DNA of 6,393 nucleotides from Rhodospirillales bacterium (lineage in GTDB: Bacteria; Pseudomonadota; Alphaproteobacteria; Acetobacterales; Acetobacteraceae). Of the stretch, positions 5,996 through 6,393 are shown piece by piece (the first letter of the stretch is position 1; every line of letters starts with the position of its first letter). The stretch is taken from positions 1 to 6,393 of the forward strand of contig JAGWOU010000114.1 of the NCBI GenBank assembly GCA_028870815.1, given 5' to 3'. Below the pieces are notes generated by a model, which ran no database searches, was not told the DNA's origin, and saw nothing but the letters and a program-made list of their open reading frames with translations. The position numbers and the translations under genes are program-made.

Positions 5996-6393
5996 ATGAT
6001 TGAACTGAGACCATTTGCGAAACTTGGCGGCGCGGATCATGGCTGGCTGAATGCCAAGCACCATTTCTCCTTCGCGAATTACCGCGACCCCACCCGCATG
6101 GGCTGGGGGCGGTTGCTGGTGTGGAACGACGACAGCATTGCGCCTGGCACCGGCTTTCCTGCGCACCCGCACCGGGACATGGAGATTATCACCTATGTGC
6201 GCAAGGGTGCGATCACACATGAGGATAATCTCGGCAACAAGGGCCGCACCGAGGCGGGCGATGTGCAGATCATGTCCGCGGGAACCGGCATCCGCCATAG
6301 CGAATATAACCTGGAGCCGGATGCAACCGAGATTTTCCAGATTTGGATCGCTCCGGAACAAGCCGGCGAGACGCCGCGCTGGGGGGCGAGGCC
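5996..6393 (+). CDS. Pirin-family cupin protein, 3' end cut by window edge
   Basis: Bicupin metalloprotein of the pirin family. Bacterial members such as YhhW show quercetin 2,3-dioxygenase activity in vitro, and others act as redox-sensitive regulators. 132 codons are visible, covering most of the N-terminal cupin; pirins usually run to about 230-290 aa, so roughly half is missing. It starts MIELRPFAKLGGADHGW, followed by HHFSFANYRDP (22-32). The metal site of the N-terminal cupin looks complete: H57 and H59 in FPAHPHRDMEI, then H101 and E103 in GTGIRHSEYN, at nearly the same positions as in YhhW and human pirin. No signal peptide is seen, so it is probably cytosolic. It is on the same strand as chrA, 117 bp downstream, and probably has its own promoter. 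The family is secure; the substrate or role is not. Confidence 0.93.
   Translation, partial: MIELRPFAKLGGADHGWLNAKHHFSFANYRDPTRMGWGRLLVWNDDSIAPGTGFPAHPHRDMEIITYVRKGAITHEDNLGNKGRTEAGDVQIMSAGTGIRHSEYNLEPDATEIFQIWIAPEQAGETPRWGAR

Overview
The window is GC-rich, densely coded DNA that looks like an alphaproteobacterial chromosome. An acid-tolerant member of the Acetobacteraceae (Acidiphilium/Acidocella-like) would fit the gene content and codon use, but this is an impression and no sequence search was possible. No mobile element, CRISPR array, rRNA, tRNA or clear sign of recent transfer was seen.

Layout: (1) at the left edge, on the minus strand and cut by the window, is a CybB-type cytochrome b561. 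(2) A 238-bp divergent intergenic region (464-701) carries a short inverted repeat close to the b561 start and an AT-rich, promoter-like patch before the next gene. (3) A tight plus-strand operon for trehalose metabolism follows: otsB (702-1442), a GH15 glucoamylase/trehalase-family glycosidase (1429-3237) and otsA (3222-4604). Both junctions overlap, by 14 and 16 bp. (4) After a 62-bp gap with no visible terminator comes a full-length, two-domain ChrA chromate transporter (4667-5878). (5) A 117-bp gap leads to a pirin-family cupin, cut by the right edge of the window (5996-6393).

How the genes work together: OtsA makes trehalose-6-phosphate from UDP-glucose and glucose-6-phosphate, and OtsB dephosphorylates it to trehalose. 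The GH15 enzyme has no signal peptide and is translated between the two, so it is probably cytosolic. It could hydrolyse trehalose to glucose (a built-in off-switch or recycling step) or act on an alpha-glucan. Its substrate cannot be read from the sequence. ChrA, pirin and the b561 suggest an envelope, redox and stress neighbourhood, but a functional link to trehalose is only inferred.

I did not find a convincing undescribed system. The most interesting point is the GH15 enzyme inserted, with overlaps, into the trehalose synthesis operon.
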